Positions 61,977 to 64,000 of a stretch of 64,000 nucleotides of DNA are shown one piece after another. Position 1 is the first letter of the stretch. Each line of letters begins with the position of its first letter. The stretch covers positions 434,001 to 498,000 of the forward strand of contig NZ_JABWRB020000001.1 of assembly GCF_014268745.2 (NCBI RefSeq), written 5' to 3'. The stretch is from Pseudomonas zanjanensis. GTDB lineage: Bacteria; Pseudomonadota; Gammaproteobacteria; Pseudomonadales; Pseudomonadaceae. A program made the translations under genes and the position numbers. The notes under the pieces are model-generated. The model ran no database searches. It was given only the letters and a program-made list of their open reading frames with translations, and was not told the DNA's origin.

Positions 61977-62447
61977 TCAGCGGAATTGCGGCCCCGAACG
62001 GGTGTTGTTGCCCTTGGCCATGCGGTCGTACAACACGACGTTGACGGTGGCGGCCAGGTTCATGCAGCCGTTGGTGGGGATATAGATCACGTCTTCGCAC
62101 CAATCACGGATGTCCTTGTCCAGCGAGCCGTCTTCCGGGCCGAAGATGTACAGCGCCCGGTCCGGGTGGGTGTATTCGGGCAGTGGGCGAGCGCCTTCCA
62201 CCAACTCGACGGCCACTGGCACACAGCCCAGGGGCAGGATTTTCTTCAGGTCATCGATACCGATCAGCGGGATGTCGTAGTGGACTTTCTTGGTGTCGGT
62301 GACGAAGTCGGCGGCGCGCTCATAGCGCTTGCCGGTGTAGAACACCGACGCCACGCCGTAGCAACCGGCGGCACGCATGACCGAACCGACGTTTTCCGGG
62401 GACTTGGGGTTGAACAGACCGATGCAGCTATAGCGTTTGTTGGCCAC
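61977..62447 (-). CDS. SpoU/TrmH-family RNA 2'-O-methyltransferase
   Basis: 156 residues, SPOUT fold with all three motifs: NPKSPENVGSVMRAAG (motif 1), LYIFGPEDGSLD (motif 2) and IPTNGCMNLAATVNVVLYD (motif 3, the knot). Length suits a minimal TrmL/TrmH-like enzyme without N-terminal extension; the target nucleotide is not evident. Confidence 0.88.
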   Translation of the reverse strand: MANKRYSCIGLFNPKSPENVGSVMRAAGCYGVASVFYTGKRYERAADFVTDTKKVHYDIPLIGIDDLKKILPLGCVPVAVELVEGARPLPEYTHPDRALYIFGPEDGSLDKDIRDWCEDVIYIPTNGCMNLAATVNVVLYDRMAKGNNTRSGPQFR

Positions 62448-62536
62448 GGGCAGGGTGCCTTTGGGGAAAAGGCGCGATTATACGGGGAATGGGGGAGGGT
62501 GGTCAGGTTCGAGATGTGTGGTGTTTGTTTGGTTGC

Positions 62537-62560
62537 CATCGCGAGCAAGCCCGCACACAT
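62537..62560. repeat. Single decayed REP unit
   Basis: CCATCGCGAGCAAGCCCGCA without an inverted partner, upstream of the TrmH-family gene. Confidence 0.6.
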
Positions 62561-62685
62561 TCGATTCGTGGGGGCTGGTGGTCCCTAGCCTGTTCACGAA
62601 CCTGACCAATCGGTAACGTTCCCGCCAGCGTTGTGAAAGGCACCAGTCGTTATGGTTGCCTGACACATGACTGCCGGAGTTTCTC

Positions 62686-63018
62686 ATGAAAACCCTTAAT
62701 GCCTTGCTCGCTGTTTCGATCCTCTCCCTTTCCTCCCTGGCCTTGGCGGAAGGAGGAAGCGATCGCGTTTATGGGCAGATGATCCGTAACAATCAACAAG
62801 CCATGGCGCAATACGCCGCCGAAAACGGCAAAGCCGTCCCCGAAATCGTTCATTACAAATACGGCATGAAGCTCGATGTGAAAAAAGTGGTGAGCAGTAC
62901 ACCGGCCAATAAAGGTTGTGGCGTCGGGCCGTCGCGCATGACTTACGAAGACTCGAACGGCAAGCTCAATACCGTGGAATACAGGCTCCTGGGCGAGAAC
63001 TGTCCGAATGGCAGCTGA
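62686..63018 (+). CDS. DUF2790 exported small protein
   Basis: 110 residues with a signal peptide (ALA-E). The mature part has the DUF2790 pattern VPEIVHYKYGMKLDVKKVVS...CGVGPSRMTYEDSNGKLNTVEYRL with two cysteines (in CGVGP and ENC). Several copies are usual in Pseudomonas genomes, some controlled by metals or stress. Followed by a hairpin terminator. Confidence 0.85.
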   Translation: MKTLNALLAVSILSLSSLALAEGGSDRVYGQMIRNNQQAMAQYAAENGKAVPEIVHYKYGMKLDVKKVVSSTPANKGCGVGPSRMTYEDSNGKLNTVEYRLLGENCPNGS

Positions 63019-63057
63019 TTCCCGTCTCGTTTGTTTTCCTTTGGTTTTGAGACGGTA

Positions 63058-63084
63058 AGGCGCCCTGGTGGCGCCTGTTTTTAT
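63058..63084 (+). terminator. Terminator after the DUF2790 gene
   Basis: AGGCGCC-CTGGT-GGCGCCT followed by GTTTTTAT; preceded by a second small inverted repeat CCGTCTC/GAGACGG (63022-63055). Confidence 0.85.
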
Positions 63085-63143
63085 CGCAGGGATCAGGATG
63101 CTGGTGCGTGACGTTCTCTTGCCTCGGATTGAACGGGGTGACG

Positions 63144-63518
63144 CTACTCGTCTTTCTTCATCAACCCAGCCAGCGCGGCGAACGGGTTGTGGGTCGCCTT
63201 GGCAATCTTCGGGGTGCTCAGGGAGCCGTCGCCGAAGTATTGCTGGTCGGTGTAGCGCGAGTGTTCGTTGTCGTGGCAGTACAGGCACAGCAGTTCCCAG
63301 TTGGAACCGTCCTGCGGGTTGTTGTCATGGTTGTGGTCGCGGTGGTGAACGGTCAGTTCGCTCAGGCGCTTGCCGGAAAACTCACGGGCGCAGCGGCCAC
63401 AGACATGGGGGTACATTTTCAGGGCTTTGTCGCGGTAGCCCATCTCCCGGTCGCGCTGGGCATCGGCGAGGATGCGGTCCAGCTTGGCGGTGTTGGACGG
63501 TGGCGTTGACGAACTCAT
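63144..63518 (-). CDS. yajD: HNH nuclease YajD
   Basis: 124 residues with a CxxC-type zinc pair (CGRC and CLYC) and the HNH core LTVHHRDHNHDNN...NWELLCLYCHDNEH. This is the YajD family of small HNH nucleases, of unknown physiological role. Convergent with the DUF2790 gene. Confidence 0.9.
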   Translation of the reverse strand: MSSSTPPSNTAKLDRILADAQRDREMGYRDKALKMYPHVCGRCAREFSGKRLSELTVHHRDHNHDNNPQDGSNWELLCLYCHDNEHSRYTDQQYFGDGSLSTPKIAKATHNPFAALAGLMKKDE

Positions 63519-63566
63519 GGGTTCACCTTCGTAGAAAAGACTGATGACGGTTGGACAGAGTTTAGC

Positions 63567-64000
63567 TCAGCCCTTGAGCTTCTCGGCAATCCAGATGGTG
63601 TGGCGAGTGCCTTTGTTGCCATGGGCGAACACTTGCACCTCTTCGGCCTTGAAACCGGCCTTCTTCAGCTTGTCGGAAAACTGCCGGTCAGCGCTGGCCG
63701 ACCATACCGCCAGCACGCCCTTGGGCCGCAGGGCCTTGGCGCAAGCGGCCAGGCCACCGGCCGAATACAGCCAACTGTTGGCTTTCTGGGTCAGGCCTTC
63801 CGGGCCGTTATCGACATCGAGCATGATCGCGTCGAACCCCTGGGGTTCGGCTTGCAGCACCTTGGCCACGTCTTCCATGCGGATCACCGTGCGCGGGTCC
63901 GCCAGCGGCCGCCCGGCCTTTTCACCCAGGGGGCCACGGTTCCACTCGACCACGCCGGGCACCAGCTCGGCCACCACCACTTCGGCGGTCTTGCCCAGGT
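63567..64000 (-). CDS. Spermidine-synthase-like methyltransferase-fold protein, N-terminus cut by window edge
   Basis: The visible 144 residues read on from LGKTAEVVVAELVPGVVEWN, the SAM-binding acidic strand of spermidine-synthase-like proteins, then FDAIMLDVDNGPEGL and the closing beta hairpin. The frame is open to base 64000, so the start lies outside. Orphan SpeE-like proteins of this type may be aminopropyltransferases or plain methyltransferases; which one cannot be decided without the N-terminal half. Confidence 0.82.
   Translation of the reverse strand, partial: LGKTAEVVVAELVPGVVEWNRGPLGEKAGRPLADPRTVIRMEDVAKVLQAEPQGFDAIMLDVDNGPEGLTQKANSWLYSAGGLAACAKALRPKGVLAVWSASADRQFSDKLKKAGFKAEEVQVFAHGNKGTRHTIWIAEKLKG

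Noticed and set aside
1..64000. CRISPR array
   Set aside because: The recurring repeats are inverted REP doublets scattered between genes, with no regularly spaced direct repeats or cas genes.

Overview
The window is a chromosomal segment of a Pseudomonas, most likely of the P. fluorescens group. The evidence is the gene content and order (algU-mucA-mucB-mucD without mucC, dapA-bamC-purC, tctCBA divergent from tctDE, phaG, DUF2790 and ygfZ/sdhE/ygfX/nadB neighbours), high GC with strong third-position GC bias, and many REP doublets of the two types typical of fluorescens-group genomes. No plasmid, prophage, CRISPR or transposase genes are visible. The subgroup cannot be fixed from sequence reading alone.

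Layout. 1-2653 (minus): the 5' part of phaG, then rsuA, a small CWC cysteine-rich protein and a GGDEF-fold protein with a degenerate active site. 2775-12825 (minus): a seven-gene operon usually labelled 'urea carboxylase/allophanate hydrolase'. Its leader carries a clear guanidine-I (ykkC) riboswitch preceded by a sigma-54 type promoter, so the operon is best read as guanidine import and assimilation: ABC importer, two carboxyguanidine deiminase subunits, guanidine carboxylase and allophanate hydrolase. The carboxylase gene contains a REP doublet that is read through in frame. 13066-15626: tyrosine-rich lipoprotein, a hydroxyisobutyryl-CoA hydrolase-like protein, ung. 15756-22323: tripartite tricarboxylate transporter tctCBA plus an AbrB-family membrane protein, divergent from the two-component pair tctDE, with phased direct repeats in front of tctD. 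22499-26722: HDOD protein, ygfZ, sdhE, ygfX, nadB. 27196-31107: the AlgU envelope-stress operon with sigma-E-type promoters. 31336-39394: bepA-like protease, tusA-like, perM-like, bcp-gcvR, dapA-bamC-MBL hydrolase-purC and a tRNA-Ser(CGA).

39450-40490 is a poorly coding segment after the tRNA with a few tiny ORFs. 40494-44598: chemoreceptor (FliA-type promoter), PhyH oxygenase, cupin, AraC regulator, DUF1508. 44890-49032: a tightly overlapping gtr-like surface-glycan cassette (GtrB-like glycosyltransferase, methyltransferase, GtrA flippase, large DUF6311-like membrane protein). 49240-53473: two LysR regulators around an orphan 5-carboxymethyl-2-hydroxymuconate isomerase, then a glutamine-synthetase-family enzyme. 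53626-55985: lipid A phosphoethanolamine transferase and a methyltransferase. 56107-64000: rnd, ycgL, a hydroxyacid dehydrogenase, a nitroreductase, ycgN, an exported protein resembling an inactive M1/M61 peptidase, a DUF2892-like protein, a TrmH-family methyltransferase, DUF2790, yajD and the 3' part of a spermidine-synthase-like gene.

Thirteen REP doublets of two sequence families lie almost entirely between genes. The two exceptions in position are the in-frame copy inside the guanidine carboxylase gene and one that sits at the apex of a long inverted repeat (split terminator) between mucD and the bepA-like gene. The most distinctive content is the guanidine operon with its layered control region and the REP-derived peptide in its carboxylase. 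Everything else is largely conserved Pseudomonas core genome. All family calls rest on reading motifs and remembered families; no database search was run.
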